From positions 1 to 64,000 of the forward strand of contig NZ_AOMO01000088.1 of assembly GCF_000338875.1 (NCBI RefSeq): DNA of 64,000 nt, in the 5' to 3' direction. A program made the position numbers and the translations under genes. The DNA comes from Vibrio mimicus CAIM 602 (GTDB lineage Bacteria; Pseudomonadota; Gammaproteobacteria; Enterobacterales; Vibrionaceae). This document shows, piece after piece, positions 26,889 through 36,279 of this stretch. The first letter of the stretch is position 1. The number at the start of each line of letters is the position of its first letter. The notes under the pieces were generated by a model. That model saw only the letters and a program-made list of their open reading frames with translations. It had not been told where the DNA came from and ran no database searches.

Positions 26889-28299
26889 TCATTTAGCCAC
26901 CACTCGCTTAAGTAAAATATCCCTTACTTTCATGGTATTAAAAGAAAACATTGATATACTATAAACTGAAACCCCAATAAAAATTGACATCGAGATATCT
27001 ATCCATGAATCCAAATTTGGGTAGGATTTTTCTTTTAAGACTAAAGCTAATAACATTAACCCACATGAGAGAATAACTTTAATAAAGTTAATTCCAACTT
27101 TATATCTATAACCAAAATGCAGTGCGATGAACATCGTCAAAACAATTCCCATCGTATTGGAAATAAGTATTGCCCATCCAGCTCCATAAACACCTAGATA
27201 GTTTAATGTAAAGTATAGCAACAGAAAATTAATTAATATTGAAATAAATGCTACAAATGGGAAGTATTTTGTTTTATTTATAAATTGTAGCCCATGGTCT
27301 ATATAGTGTATTTTAAAGTTATATATGTATACGGAAACAGCTAAAATCCAGAACAATTCAATGCCTTGAGTCAAATATTCCTGAGACAAAAAAATCTTAA
27401 CAAGTGGCTCTGAAATAACACAAATCCCAATGAGAGATGGTAAAGTGATAGCAAAAAGTATATCTAAGTAATTTTGGTGTTTACCTAGTAATTCATATTT
27501 ATCATTAGCACTTCTAGCCAATTCAGGATATAAAGGCAAAGAAACAACCATAAATACCAAGCTGATAACACCCATTAATGTATTCGAAAAAGCAGAATAG
27601 ATACCAGTCTCTTCAAGACCAATATTCTTCGCAATAAATAATCTATCTAAGCGTGAACCAATTGCTATCATTCCACCTGAAATCATTATAGGAAGTCCAT
27701 AAGAAATGATATTATTAAATGTTTCTCTCTCAAACTTAAACTTTATTGAGTCATTTAAAAAAAAATAATGATAAAAAATTTGAAAATGCCAATGATAATA
27801 TAGCCATCGTAATGCCAGGCCAAATATAAAGCATTAACCAAGAAATAATGATCGACATTAAAGAGTTAATCAAAACTCCTTTTCTATACTTATTCGTATT
27901 TTCTTCTAGCCGGCAGAGTTCCACTTTATAAATATAAGCAATCTTCATTGATAAAAGTAATGAAGAAGAAATGAATACCTCTACTGAAAAAAGCTCATAA
28001 AAATATAAACCAATGAAAATTGCAATTAAAGCCGGGATAGAAAGAGCTAAAGATGCAAAGCAGGTAGTTGATACTAATTTGGCTTTCTCTTGTAAATTTG
28101 CAGCAGGATAAAAACGCAGCAATGTAACCACTAACCATTGTGATGAAATTGCTCTAATCGCTTCCAAGAAAACCATAACAATAGCCAAAACACCGTAACT
28201 TTCAACAGATAGAAACCGTGTCTGTACTGCAATTAGAGCAAATAAACAGAGAGATGAAAAAACCTGTACTGGGGCATATTTAAATAAACTAGCTATCAC
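26889..28299 (-). pseudogene. Wzx-type polysaccharide flippase (vpsE position), split by a one-base frameshift in a nine-T run
   Basis: An N-terminal frame (GTG 28299 to 27751, with VFSSLCLFALIAVQTRFLSV) and a C-terminal frame (to 26889) together give a MATE/MOP-superfamily flippase of about 469 residues with some twelve membrane segments. They are separated by nine As on the plus strand (27757-27765). Deleting one base yields a continuous reading through NIISYGLPIMISGG, a segment typical of Wzx proteins. As it stands translation ends at FFFK soon after the run. The start overlaps the upstream glycosyltransferase stop (GTGA). A flippase is normally essential for a Wzx/Wzy pathway, which argues for slippage or a sequencing error. 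Confidence 0.8.
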
Positions 28300-29438
28300 A
28301 CTATTACCTTAGAGTATAGATTTTCATATTGTCTAATAACATCAGACACCGAGAAACTACTTCCTATATATTTGGCAATTTCAGATGATTTTTTAGAATT
28401 GTTATCAATAAAAAAACTAAGCAATTCTTCATCATTTTTTATATCTTCAAAAAATACAACACCTAGCGATTTAAATTCAGAATATCTCTCTTTAAACACT
28501 CCAACTTTAGTGGTAATTAAAGGTAACTGAGAGGCCAGCATTTCCATAGGGGCCAAACCAAATGTTTCCTCTTCAGAACAAAACACTCCAAAGTCTGAAG
28601 ATTTATAAATTTCGACAATTTCTTCACTATTCATCGCTCCCAAAAAATCAACTTCATTAGCTAATCCAAACGATGCTACTTTTTGAATAAGCTCTTTATA
28701 ATATTCATTATCAGAAACAGGACCAATAATATTCAAGAGAGATTTAACCCCTCTGCTTTTTAATAAATAGATGAGTTCTATAGATTTTTCAATTCTTTTT
28801 CTTCTTGTAATTAGCGCACATGTCACAAGTGTTATTTTATTTTTACTCTTGGAATTTCTATTATATGTGAAATACTCATTTGCAATTGGATTCTCTATTA
28901 ATGAGATTGGTTTTTTGGTATCTAATAGCAAGCTATCTTTAATAATATTTCCTACGCAAGTGTATTGATCTATATATCCATTACAAACCCAAGGTATGAG
29001 TTTTACATGGAAGAAGTCATTTGCTTTGGAAACTGACTTTCTGCCTATTTTTTTGTAAGAATGCAGTGTAGCTATTCTTGTTAAGTGTTTGTTAACTCCA
29101 ATAAGCCAAGGTGCAATATGAGTGTGAACAATATCTGGCTTAAAGTTTTTTACTTGTTCTAGCACACGCAAGTTTGTAGAAATAATACCTGGTAATGGAA
29201 TTATCCTTTTCTCATTTGATGGGCAGAGTACAACCTCAACATTTTCCGAGAGATGAATAACTTCGCCTGTATACTTGACCTCACAAAAAGGATCAAAAGC
29301 GAGCACTCTATAGAAATAATGACTAGTGCACTTCGCTAACTCACGAACCAACATCTGGCATACTGAATCCACACCACCAGCATTTTTTTCTCCCCAGTTG
29401 AGAGTCGAAATAGGCATGATCAGTAACACTTTTTTCAT
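28296..29438 (-). CDS. GT4-family glycosyltransferase (vpsD position)
   Basis: A 380-residue GT-B glycosyltransferase: N-terminal WGEKNAGGVDSVCQML acceptor region and C-terminal EEETFGLAPMEMLASQLPL (E-x7-E) donor site. I start at ATG 29438 (MKKVLLIMPIS), not at the 29540 extension, which runs back towards vpsB and has no family support. It occupies the position where V. cholerae has vpsC and vpsD; I see no vpsC-like acetyltransferase. It opens the AT-rich cassette and overlaps the flippase gene by 4 bases. Confidence 0.82.
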   Translation of the reverse strand: MKKVLLIMPISTLNWGEKNAGGVDSVCQMLVRELAKCTSHYFYRVLAFDPFCEVKYTGEVIHLSENVEVVLCPSNEKRIIPLPGIISTNLRVLEQVKNFKPDIVHTHIAPWLIGVNKHLTRIATLHSYKKIGRKSVSKANDFFHVKLIPWVCNGYIDQYTCVGNIIKDSLLLDTKKPISLIENPIANEYFTYNRNSKSKNKITLVTCALITRRKRIEKSIELIYLLKSRGVKSLLNIIGPVSDNEYYKELIQKVASFGLANEVDFLGAMNSEEIVEIYKSSDFGVFCSEEETFGLAPMEMLASQLPLITTKVGVFKERYSEFKSLGVVFFEDIKNDEELLSFFIDNNSKKSSEIAKYIGSSFSVSDVIRQYENLYSKVIV

Positions 29439-29484
29439 TCGTTCGATTCCAATCGTATTAAATGAACAACACTTGGGGAAGACT

Positions 29485-29507
29485 GACCATCTAAAAAAAA
29501 GATGGTC
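29485..29507 (-). terminator. Hairpin between vpsB and the variable cassette
   Basis: GACCATCT (29485-29492) and AGATGGTC (29500-29507) form a perfect 8-bp stem with a loop of seven As (Ts on the coding strand). It lies in the 133-base gap after vpsB. There is no T run after the stem, so partial termination, a processing site or a recombination junction are all possible. Confidence 0.5.
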
Positions 29508-29571
29508 AACTTTACTTATCACTAGAGTTCTAACTAACAAGACTTTATTGAACAGTCAGACCTCGGCAAAC

Positions 29572-30813
29572 TCATGCCACCACTCCGCGAGTATCAATCA
29601 CGACTTTCTTGGCGAACTCGGTTTTGTCTGCAGCTTTGAATTCTTTGTGATCAACCAGCACCACCACAATATTCGCTAGCTCTAGAGCACGCTCTAAAGA
29701 AACTAACTCAAGCCCCTGCTGTGAAAGCTTGCTTGGTAATTCGGTAATGTTTGGTTCTACTGCAACCAGTTGTCCGACTTGCTCTTTCGCTAGTTGTTGA
29801 GTGATTTCCATTGCTGGGCTTTCACGTAAGTCGTCAATATCCGCTTTAAACGCTAGACCTAAACAGGCAATGATTGGTTTTTTAAACTGATCAGCTGCTT
29901 GTTTTACCTGATCAACAACCCAATGTGGTTTGCCATCATTTACTTCACGAGCGGTGCGGATCAGTTGCGCTTCATCTGGGCAGCTGTTAACGATAAACCA
30001 AGGGTCAACGGCGATGCAGTGGCCACCAACTCCAGGACCAGGATTCAGGATGCTGACTCGAGGATGACGGTTAGCAAGACGGATCAATTCCCACACGTTG
30101 ATTTTTAACTTGTCACATACCAGTGATAACTCATTGGCAAATGCGATATTGACATCACGGAAGGAGTTTTCCGTCAGCTTAGCCATTTCAGCTGTACGCG
30201 CATTGGTCACAATGCACTCGCCCTTCACAAAGGTTTTGTACAGCGCTACTGCTTTTTCGCTACAGGCTTTGCTTACCCCACCAATCACGCGATCGTTACT
30301 GACTAACTCTTGCAGTACATAACCCGGTAGTACTCGCTCTGGGCAATAAGCAATTTTCACATCTGCAGCGATGCCCTTTTGCTGTGGGAAAGTGAGGTCT
30401 GGGCGAGCTTCCGCTAGCCATTGCGCCAACTTCTCAGTAGTGCCTACAGGCGAAGTGCTTTCCAAAACCACTAAGTTACCTTTGGCTAGTACTGGAGCAA
30501 TGGTTTTCGCTGCCGCTTCGATGTAACTAAGATCAGGTTCGTGATTATCACCTTTAAAAGGAGTCGGAACCGCAACCAAGAAAGCATCTGCTGGTTCTGC
30601 AGTTAAGGTGGCTTTCAGTTTGCCCGTCATTACTGCACTGCGTACCACAATGTCCAAATCAGGTTCAACAATGTGAATCTCACCTTTATTGATGGTGTCA
30701 ACCGCATGTGCATTAACATCGACCCCAACCACATCTAAACCACGAGAGGCCAATACTGCGGCTGTTGGCAGACCGATATATCCAAGGCCAATCACTGAAA
30801 CTTTACTAAACAT
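29572..30813 (-). CDS. vpsB: VpsB, UDP-N-acetyl-D-mannosaminuronate dehydrogenase
   Basis: VpsB oxidises UDP-ManNAc twice at C6 to UDP-ManNAcA, using NAD. The 413-residue protein has the N-terminal Rossmann motif GLGYIGLPTAAVLASRG, the catalytic-region GPGVGGHCIAVDPWF with the conserved cysteine near residue 265, and the C-terminal UDP-binding domain with GLAFKADIDDLRESP. It is closest in pattern to WecC. It follows vpsA by 19 bases and supplies the uronic acid for VPS. Confidence 0.94.
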   Translation of the reverse strand: MFSKVSVIGLGYIGLPTAAVLASRGLDVVGVDVNAHAVDTINKGEIHIVEPDLDIVVRSAVMTGKLKATLTAEPADAFLVAVPTPFKGDNHEPDLSYIEAAAKTIAPVLAKGNLVVLESTSPVGTTEKLAQWLAEARPDLTFPQQKGIAADVKIAYCPERVLPGYVLQELVSNDRVIGGVSKACSEKAVALYKTFVKGECIVTNARTAEMAKLTENSFRDVNIAFANELSLVCDKLKINVWELIRLANRHPRVSILNPGPGVGGHCIAVDPWFIVNSCPDEAQLIRTAREVNDGKPHWVVDQVKQAADQFKKPIIACLGLAFKADIDDLRESPAMEITQQLAKEQVGQLVAVEPNITELPSKLSQQGLELVSLERALELANIVVVLVDHKEFKAADKTEFAKKVVIDTRGVVA

Positions 30814-30832
30814 CTTTCATCCCCTGATGAGT

Positions 30833-31951
30833 CTATTTCGCTAAAATGTCCGCGATACGTTGACATGCCTGACCATCCCCGTATGGGTTATGCGCCTGAC
30901 TCATCGCTTGATAAGCCTGCTGATTGGTCAAAAGTAAGCTCAACGCTTCACAAATTTGTTGTTGGTCTGTGCCAACTAATTTCACCGTTCCCGCAGCAAC
31001 GGCTTCTGGCCGCTCTGTCGTTTCACGCATCACTAACACTGGTTTTCCAAGCGAAGGCGCTTCTTCTTGAATACCGCCAGAATCGGTCAAAATGATGTGT
31101 GCGCGATCCATTAGATAGACAAAAGGCAAGTACTGCTGAGGTTCAATCAGCACGATATTGCTGACACCTTTGAGCAGCTTATTCACTGGCTCACGCACAT
31201 TCGGGTTAAGGTGTACTGGATAAAGGATTTGGCATTTAGGATGTTGCTCTGCGGTATTGAGCAACGCTTGGCAAATACGCTCAAAACCACCACCAAAGCT
31301 CTCACGACGATGTCCCGTAACTAAGATCATTTTTTTGCTCTCATCGAGCATCGGGAATTGGCTATCCAAGGTCGCTTGCAGATCCGCGTCCCCGCGGATT
31401 TTGTCGCGGATAGTTAACAGAGCATCGATGACGGTATTTCCGGTAACAAAAATATTTTCAGCACTGTAGTTTTCTTGCAGTAAATTCGCGCGTGAAGTTT
31501 CTGTGGGAGCAAAGTGATACTGCGTAAGAGCAGCGGTTAGTTTGCGATTCCCTTCTTCAGGCCAAGGCGAATAGATATTGCCTGTTCTTAACCCTGCTTC
31601 CACATGCCCAACCGGAATCTGTTGGTAATAAGCGGCTAAAGATGCAGCAAAGGTCGTTGCGGTATCACCATGGACTAAAACCACGTCAGGCTGCTCACTG
31701 CTCAATATTTGTTGCATGCCAAGTAGAATTTTACTGGTAACACCATTCAGTGTTTGCCCAGGTTTCATGATGTTCAGATCAAAATCAGGGGTGATTGCAA
31801 AAAGTTCCAACACCTGATCCAGCATTTCTCGATGCTGACCTGTTACACACACTTTTGCCATAAAACGACTATCTTGGCGGAGCTGTTGTACTAAAGGCGC
31901 CATTTTGATCGCTTCAGGGCGCGTGCCAAATACGATTAGAACCTTTTTCAC
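30833..31951 (-). CDS. vpsA: VpsA, UDP-N-acetylglucosamine 2-epimerase
   Basis: VpsA makes UDP-ManNAc from UDP-GlcNAc, feeding VpsB. The 372-residue protein matches the WecB family: N-terminal VFGTRPEAIKMAPL, VHGDTATTFAASLAAYY, HVEAGLRTG, and the C-terminal LTDSGGIQEEAPSLGKPVL. I choose GTG 31951 as start because WecB homologues begin at this point and GAGGA lies nine bases before; an in-frame ATG at 31999 would add 16 unlike residues. It is the first gene of the main vps-I transcript, with a 345-base leader region. Confidence 0.93.
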   Translation of the reverse strand: MKKVLIVFGTRPEAIKMAPLVQQLRQDSRFMAKVCVTGQHREMLDQVLELFAITPDFDLNIMKPGQTLNGVTSKILLGMQQILSSEQPDVVLVHGDTATTFAASLAAYYQQIPVGHVEAGLRTGNIYSPWPEEGNRKLTAALTQYHFAPTETSRANLLQENYSAENIFVTGNTVIDALLTIRDKIRGDADLQATLDSQFPMLDESKKMILVTGHRRESFGGGFERICQALLNTAEQHPKCQILYPVHLNPNVREPVNKLLKGVSNIVLIEPQQYLPFVYLMDRAHIILTDSGGIQEEAPSLGKPVLVMRETTERPEAVAAGTVKLVGTDQQQICEALSLLLTNQQAYQAMSQAHNPYGDGQACQRIADILAK

Positions 31952-32296
31952 TTCCCTACATCCTCTTAAAAAATGATTTCCACCAAACTCAGGCAACAAA
32001 AAACCAGCATTCCTTAATTAAGGAACACGTACATAAGCAAATACTGAATCATTTCGTTATAGTGTAATTTCCTATTTAATTTCAATCATGGAGATTTCAA
32101 AGATATTTCAACCCTTGACTCATGATTGAGAATATTTACTTATCGGAAATTAGATTTGCGATAAGATTTACTCATAATCACAACAAAGTTAATAAGAAAT
32201 CATTAAATCAAAACTAATTCTTTGGTTTAGCAACCATCTATATTCAACACCTAATAACTTCAATATGAATGCTAGTCTGATTCAATTCTTCTCTGA
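31952..32296 (-). promoter_or_regulatory. vpsA leader and promoter region with a perfect 16-bp palindrome
   Basis: A 345-base AT-rich gap between vpsU and vpsA. TTCCTTAATTAAGGAA at 32010-32025 is a perfect palindrome about 60 bases before the vpsA start, the right place for a regulator or a promoter-overlapping operator. In V. cholerae this promoter is activated by VpsR and VpsT. I cannot assign the palindrome to either. Confidence 0.5.
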
Positions 32297-32833
32297 TCAA
32301 ACAACCATTTCTCGGCAACCGACTTTAGTGTTTGAACATCCCAAACCAGATTGCTGCCAATAATTCACTAAACCCTGAGCGCCAGACTCAATTAGTAATG
32401 CGGTTTTACGAAAAACCTCACTGCTACCACGATAAGGGTCTGGAACTTCTCTTTCCGAGCTTTGTGCATGGCTTAAAAACAGCATCAACTTGCTTTTCTG
32501 GTCTGGCGGACAATGGTCAATCAGATCAGCGAGATTGGTTCTATCCATAGCGTAGATAAAGTCATGTTTAATAAAGTCTTGTTGTGTGATTTTTCTGACT
32601 TGGTTCTTTTCTGATTGATACCCACAGAGCTGTACAGCTTGTAATGCTTTTTCCTCTGGGTAATCTTTTCCAATCACATTAAGTGTGCCTGCACTACTCA
32701 CAAGGATATTCAACTTATGCTGACGAATCTTTTCACGAAGAATAATTTCCGCCATAGGTGAACGACACAAATTACCAGTACAAACAACAAGTACCGATAA
32801 TGGTTTATTCTTTATGTCTAACACGCTATGCAT
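32297..32833 (-). CDS. vpsU: VpsU, low-molecular-weight protein tyrosine phosphatase
   Basis: A 178-residue phosphatase of the Wzb class. The active-site P-loop CTGNLCRSP (C-x5-R) is near residue 18 and the acid/base aspartate is in EVPDPYRGSSEVF. Wzb-type enzymes dephosphorylate the tyrosine tail of the cognate kinase, here probably VpsO about 24 kb away. The protein is slightly longer than Wzb (about 147) because of N- and C-terminal extensions. It is separated from vpsA by the promoter region, so it is probably its own unit or the head of a longer transcript. Confidence 0.92.
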   Translation of the reverse strand: MHSVLDIKNKPLSVLVVCTGNLCRSPMAEIILREKIRQHKLNILVSSAGTLNVIGKDYPEEKALQAVQLCGYQSEKNQVRKITQQDFIKHDFIYAMDRTNLADLIDHCPPDQKSKLMLFLSHAQSSEREVPDPYRGSSEVFRKTALLIESGAQGLVNYWQQSGLGCSNTKVGCREMVV

Positions 32834-33168
32834 AAGATTTACTATTTTAAATAACCAGCAGAAACTGATTATTAGATTATCCTAAGCTTGCCAACTATGC
32901 GTGTCTCATAATTGAGCTAGGTATTAATTAGAACTAAAGCAGTAAAATAGAAGTAATTTTATTTATTCTATTAGTATTAAAATAGAACCATCTGAATCAA
33001 AAATACGACAAGACACATTTACTTAGATGTGATAGTTGACATATTTAACTTGGATATTTCTACCGTGATAAGGAACTGTTTTTCAGTATGAGAAGAGATC
33101 AAAATACAGGAAGGAATATGCTGTATTAAAGCTCACCACCGCACTAGGCGGTGGTGAGAGGAAAGAGC
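32834..33168. other. AT-rich gap upstream of vpsU
   Basis: A 335-base gap with no supportable gene. It should hold the vpsU promoter and, at its far end, the hairpin that ends the efflux operon (33132-33158). Confidence 0.5.
33132..33158 (-). terminator. Hairpin after the RND efflux operon
   Basis: A perfect 11-bp stem CTCACCACCGC/GCGGTGGTGAG (33132-33142 and 33148-33158) just after the pump stop. The following T content on the minus strand is weak. Confidence 0.6.
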
Positions 33169-36100
33169 TTAGTGTTGAACACGACCTTTGACATCTTGCT
33201 GAAGCTCGTGATTCAACTCTGCTTCAACATGGCCAGGGGCTTGTGTTGAGCCCGAAATCAAACGGTACATTGCGGGGATAACAAGTAGAGTTACGAGTGT
33301 GGCAAATCCCATTCCAAAGAAAATCACTGTACCGACTGCAATTCGACTTTCATAGCCCGCTCCGGTCGACACAATTAAGGGAATCGAGCCGGCTAAGGTG
33401 GTAAACGCCGTCATTAAAATCGGGCGTAAACGACGTGCAGAAGCATCAATAATCGCCTTTTCAAACTCAACACCGCGATCGCGCAGCTGGTTTGCGAATT
33501 CAACAATCAAGATACCGTTTTTAGTCACCATACCGATCAACATGATCATACCAATCTGACTGTAGATATTCATGCCTTGCCCCATCACGAATAAGCCAAG
33601 GAAACCGCCAAACACCCCCATAGGTACTGTGAGCATTACTACCAGTGGATTGATAAAGCTTTCAAACTGCGCTGCCAATACTAAATACGCAACCAACAGT
33701 GCCAAAGCAAAAACGATGGCGACACTCGATTGGTTTTCTTTGAAATCTTTCGATTCACCGGAGTAGCTGACTGAAATGTCGCTAGGTAACATCTCCACTG
33801 CTTTTTGATCCAGAAAATCAAGCGCTTGACCTAAGGTGTAACCCGCCTCAAGGTTTGCCGTAACCGTAATCGATTTTTGTTTGTTGTAGTGCGCCAAACG
33901 AATTGACGACGCCACTTCATCAATACGAGTTACGGTATCAAGAGTGACCAAGTCACCCGTCGAAGTACGCATATAAATCTGGCTTAAATCTGCTGCATTA
34001 TTAAAGCTGTTTTCGTCACCGCGCAGATAAACATCATACTCCTCGCCGCGTTCCACAAAGGTAGTCACTTTTTTACCACCAAGCATGACCTCCAAGGTGT
34101 CAGAAATGGATTTCACACTAATCCCTAATTCTGCGGCACGCTGTTTATCAATCGCCACCACCAACTCAGGTGTTTTTTCCGAATAATCAATATCGGCTCC
34201 GGTCATAAACGGAGATTGTTCAGCTTCTTCCTCTAATTTTTCAGCCCAAGTTTTCAGTTCCGAGTAATCCGAACCGCCAAGCACAAACTGCACTGGCTCA
34301 CTCGAACCGCCACGAAAACCGGGCATGAAAGGAAACACTCGAACATCAGGAATTCCAGCCAAAGCTTTACGCACCTGGCCTAGCGCTTCTTGTGCCGTCA
34401 CACTGCGTTCATTCCAGTCATCCAGAATCATGATCACAAAACCGGTTTGATCGCCTGCATTACCGCCAAAAGCGGGCGACTGAATGCTGAACGACTTCAA
34501 GAATCCTTGCCCTAATAGCGGCATCAAACGCTGCTCGACCAGATCCATATTGGCTGCCATGCGGTTATAGCTGGTCGCATCCGCACCACGCACAAAGGCA
34601 AAAATCACGCCGCGATCTTCGGAAGGTGTTAACTGCGCAGGCACCAACTGCATCAAACCATAGCTTCCACCAATGCAAGCCGCGATGACCACAGGAGCAG
34701 CCCAACGCCAACGAATGGCTCGGCTTACAATTTTGCGATAGCCGGATTCAAGCCCTGCAAACAGACGATCAATAAACTGGTTAAAGCGTCCCGGTTTCAC
34801 ATTGGCTTTTAAAAGCTTACTTCCAAGCACTGGCGTCAACGTCAGTGCGATAAGGGAGGAAAAAATCACCGCCATCGCAAGCAGTACTGAGAACTCGGTA
34901 AACAGCAGCCCAACCATGCCATCCATAAAAGAGATAGGCAGGAACACCATCACCAAGACTAAGGTAGTCGCGATAACCGCAAAACCCACCTCTCGCGTGC
35001 CTTTATAAGCCGCCAAAAGTGGTTTTTCACCCCGTTCGATGTGGTGGAAAATGTTTTCAACCACCACAATCGCATCATCCACGACCAGACCAATCGACAA
35101 AATCAGCGCCATTAAGGTAATGAGGTTGATCGAGAAACCAAAGTAATACGCTGCCATGAAGGCCGAAATTAAGGAAACAGGAACGGTAACTGCGGGAATC
35201 AGCGTTGCTCGTAACTGACCAATAAAGATGTACAACACCAGAATCACTAAACCGCCAGTGATAAATAAAGTGCTATAAACCTCGCTGATCGAGCGCTCAA
35301 TAAACACCGTTGAATCATAATCGATAGCAAGTCGCGTACCTTTGGGAAGGAATTGCTGAACTTTATCCACTTCTTCATGAACTCGCTTAGCGACTTCTAA
35401 TGGATTAGCGTCTGATTGCGGCACAATCCCCATGCTGACGTTGACGATACCATCACTCTTAAAGGTCGAGTTCTCATTCTCCGCACCAATAAACACGTCG
35501 GATACATCTTTCAGGTACATAGGTGTGCCATCACTAGCACGTTTCACTACCAGATATTCAAAATCTTCAGGAGATTGGTAACCCCGAGCGGTACGGACTG
35601 ACATCACGGTCGAGTCATTACGAACCTGACCTCCTGGGCTTTCAATATTCTCTTTATTGAGGGCATCCGAAATGTCACTGGTGGTGACGCCACGCCCAGC
35701 CATCAATTCTGGTTTTAAGCGCACATACATCACCTTGTACAAGCCACCAGAGACATCGACTGAGCTAACACCCGAGATCAAACTGAAACGGTCGAGCAAT
35801 ACCCGTTCGATGTAATCGGTCAGTTGGGTGCGATCCATCTCTGAGGAACTAAGATTGATGTAGACTGAAGCCTGCCCAGAGCCGTTGTTTTTGAACACCT
35901 GCGGATCATCAGCCTCTTCAGGAAGTGAACGCTGCGCCCTTGCCACGGCGTCACGAATATCACTCACCCCGGTGTTTAAGTCATAGCCGAGTTCAAAAGT
36001 CACAGTAATGCGCGACATACCATTACGGCTCACCGAGGTGATCTCATCAATACCACTGATGCCAGCCAGTTGGTCTTCCAACACACTCGTGATTTGGCTT

Positions 36101-36279
36101 TCAATAATAGTGGCCGATGCCCCTTGATAACGGGTCGATACTGAAACCACAGGGCTTTCAATATCCGGCATTTCACGTACAGCCAGTTTGGTAAATGAAA
36201 CGACACCAAACACACATAGCAGCATACTCAGAACCAGCGCCGCGACAGGGCGCTTAACCGAAACATCAGACAACCACAT
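33169..36279 (-). CDS. vexH: RND-family efflux pump inner-membrane transporter (VexH-like)
   Basis: A 1036-residue proton-driven RND (HAE-1) pump subunit. It has the two-fold layout of twelve membrane helices and two large periplasmic loops; the proton-relay aspartate pair is in LVVDDAIVVVENI (about residue 405). It exports hydrophobic drugs, detergents or bile compounds with a fusion protein and TolC. The position beside vps-I and the order with the upstream fusion-protein gene match V. cholerae vexGH (VC0913-VC0914). It overlaps the upstream gene by one base. Actual substrates cannot be read from sequence. Confidence 0.9.
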   Translation of the reverse strand: MWLSDVSVKRPVAALVLSMLLCVFGVVSFTKLAVREMPDIESPVVSVSTRYQGASATIIESQITSVLEDQLAGISGIDEITSVSRNGMSRITVTFELGYDLNTGVSDIRDAVARAQRSLPEEADDPQVFKNNGSGQASVYINLSSSEMDRTQLTDYIERVLLDRFSLISGVSSVDVSGGLYKVMYVRLKPELMAGRGVTTSDISDALNKENIESPGGQVRNDSTVMSVRTARGYQSPEDFEYLVVKRASDGTPMYLKDVSDVFIGAENENSTFKSDGIVNVSMGIVPQSDANPLEVAKRVHEEVDKVQQFLPKGTRLAIDYDSTVFIERSISEVYSTLFITGGLVILVLYIFIGQLRATLIPAVTVPVSLISAFMAAYYFGFSINLITLMALILSIGLVVDDAIVVVENIFHHIERGEKPLLAAYKGTREVGFAVIATTLVLVMVFLPISFMDGMVGLLFTEFSVLLAMAVIFSSLIALTLTPVLGSKLLKANVKPGRFNQFIDRLFAGLESGYRKIVSRAIRWRWAAPVVIAACIGGSYGLMQLVPAQLTPSEDRGVIFAFVRGADATSYNRMAANMDLVEQRLMPLLGQGFLKSFSIQSPAFGGNAGDQTGFVIMILDDWNERSVTAQEALGQVRKALAGIPDVRVFPFMPGFRGGSSEPVQFVLGGSDYSELKTWAEKLEEEAEQSPFMTGADIDYSEKTPELVVAIDKQRAAELGISVKSISDTLEVMLGGKKVTTFVERGEEYDVYLRGDENSFNNAADLSQIYMRTSTGDLVTLDTVTRIDEVASSIRLAHYNKQKSITVTANLEAGYTLGQALDFLDQKAVEMLPSDISVSYSGESKDFKENQSSVAIVFALALLVAYLVLAAQFESFINPLVVMLTVPMGVFGGFLGLFVMGQGMNIYSQIGMIMLIGMVTKNGILIVEFANQLRDRGVEFEKAIIDASARRLRPILMTAFTTLAGSIPLIVSTGAGYESRIAVGTVIFFGMGFATLVTLLVIPAMYRLISGSTQAPGHVEAELNHELQQDVKGRVQH

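Noticed and set aside
32834..33168. Possible small gene between vpsU and the efflux operon
   Set aside because: No frame with a plausible start, ribosome site or coding pattern.
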